From Actinomycetota bacterium (lineage in GTDB: Bacteria > Actinomycetota > Acidimicrobiia > Spongiisociales > ZC4RG35): a DNA stretch of 6,546 nt. The notes under the pieces were generated by a model. It saw only the letters and a list, made by a program, of their open reading frames with translations. It did not search any database and was not told the origin of the DNA. This document shows positions 6,482 through 6,546 of the stretch, piece after piece. Both the position numbers and the translations under genes were made by a program. The first letter of the stretch is position 1. The number at the start of each line of letters is the position of its first letter. The stretch lies in contig JAPUJM010000254.1 of assembly GCA_027296205.1 (NCBI GenBank), positions 1-6,546 of the forward strand, read 5' to 3'.

Positions 6482-6502
6482 CGCATAATGAATCTTTATG
6501 CG
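6482..6502. promoter_or_regulatory. Inverted repeat with possible plus-strand -10 element
   Basis: CGCATAA (6482-6488) and TTATGCG (6496-6502) are perfect inverted arms around seven bases. The left arm contains CATAAT (6484-6489), a fair match to a -10 hexamer, and an ATG at 6498 would be only a few bases after the expected transcription start, as in leaderless actinobacterial genes. No -35 element stands at the right spacing (a TTGAGG at 6468 is only ten bases away). It could be an operator or chance. All three forward frames stay open to the window edge, so no coding call is made. Confidence 0.3.
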
Positions 6503-6546
6503 TCAAGGTGCCGGCGGGTTGGGTGGACAGGACTGGGGTGGGCCAC

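Noticed and set aside
6200..6488. Short open frames across the leader on both strands (6200-6460 minus, 6297-6488 plus)
   Set aside because: They cross the riboswitch or the tandem repeats, lack ribosome sites and match no family I recognise.

Overview
The window looks like chromosomal DNA from a high-GC Gram-positive bacterium of the Actinomycetota type. It is GC-rich with strong third-position G/C bias and some TTG starts. It carries a DrrA/DrrB-type ABC exporter and a DUF222 (13E12-type) HNH protein, both families especially abundant in actinobacteria. This taxonomic placement is inferred from gene content; no rRNA or marker gene is present. No phage, IS element, CRISPR array or tRNA was seen.

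Layout: (1) 1-1525, plus strand: the 3' part of a DrrA-type ATPase gene, cut by the window edge, overlaps by 4 bp a complete DrrB-type permease gene. (2) 1526-1557: a short convergent gap with a GC-rich hairpin. (3) 1558-2691, minus strand: a complete DUF222/HNH-endonuclease-like protein. (4) 2747-2781: a terminator-like hairpin with a U-tract behind the vitamin B12 operon. (5) 2781-6071, minus strand: a four-gene operon, transcribed from high to low coordinates: BtuF-like binding lipoprotein, BtuC-like permease, BtuD-like ATPase, and CobO/BtuR corrinoid adenosyltransferase. Every junction is a 4-base start/stop overlap (TTGA, ATGA, ATGA). (6) 6072-6300: the operon leader, which contains a cobalamin riboswitch (B12 box and the core CCCGCAACTGTGA on the minus strand) followed by a hairpin that hides the Shine-Dalgarno sequence. 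(7) 6301-6546: no confident gene; two 24-bp tandem repeats and a small inverted repeat near a possible plus-strand promoter or gene start.

How it works together: the riboswitch, the BtuFCD-type importer and the adenosyltransferase form one regulated unit. Inferred model: when cobalamin is scarce the leader leaves the ribosome site open, the importer brings in corrinoids, and CobO converts them to the adenosyl form. When cobalamin is plentiful it binds the leader RNA and translation of the first gene is blocked, and coupled translation carries the block to the genes behind it.

The point most worth a second look is the expression platform. One leader segment (6094-6103) can pair perfectly either with an upstream segment (6135-6143) or with the Shine-Dalgarno/start-codon region (6064-6071 and 6078-6086). 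That gives an explicit switching model from sequence alone. The rest consists of recognisable families; I did not find a convincing wholly new system.
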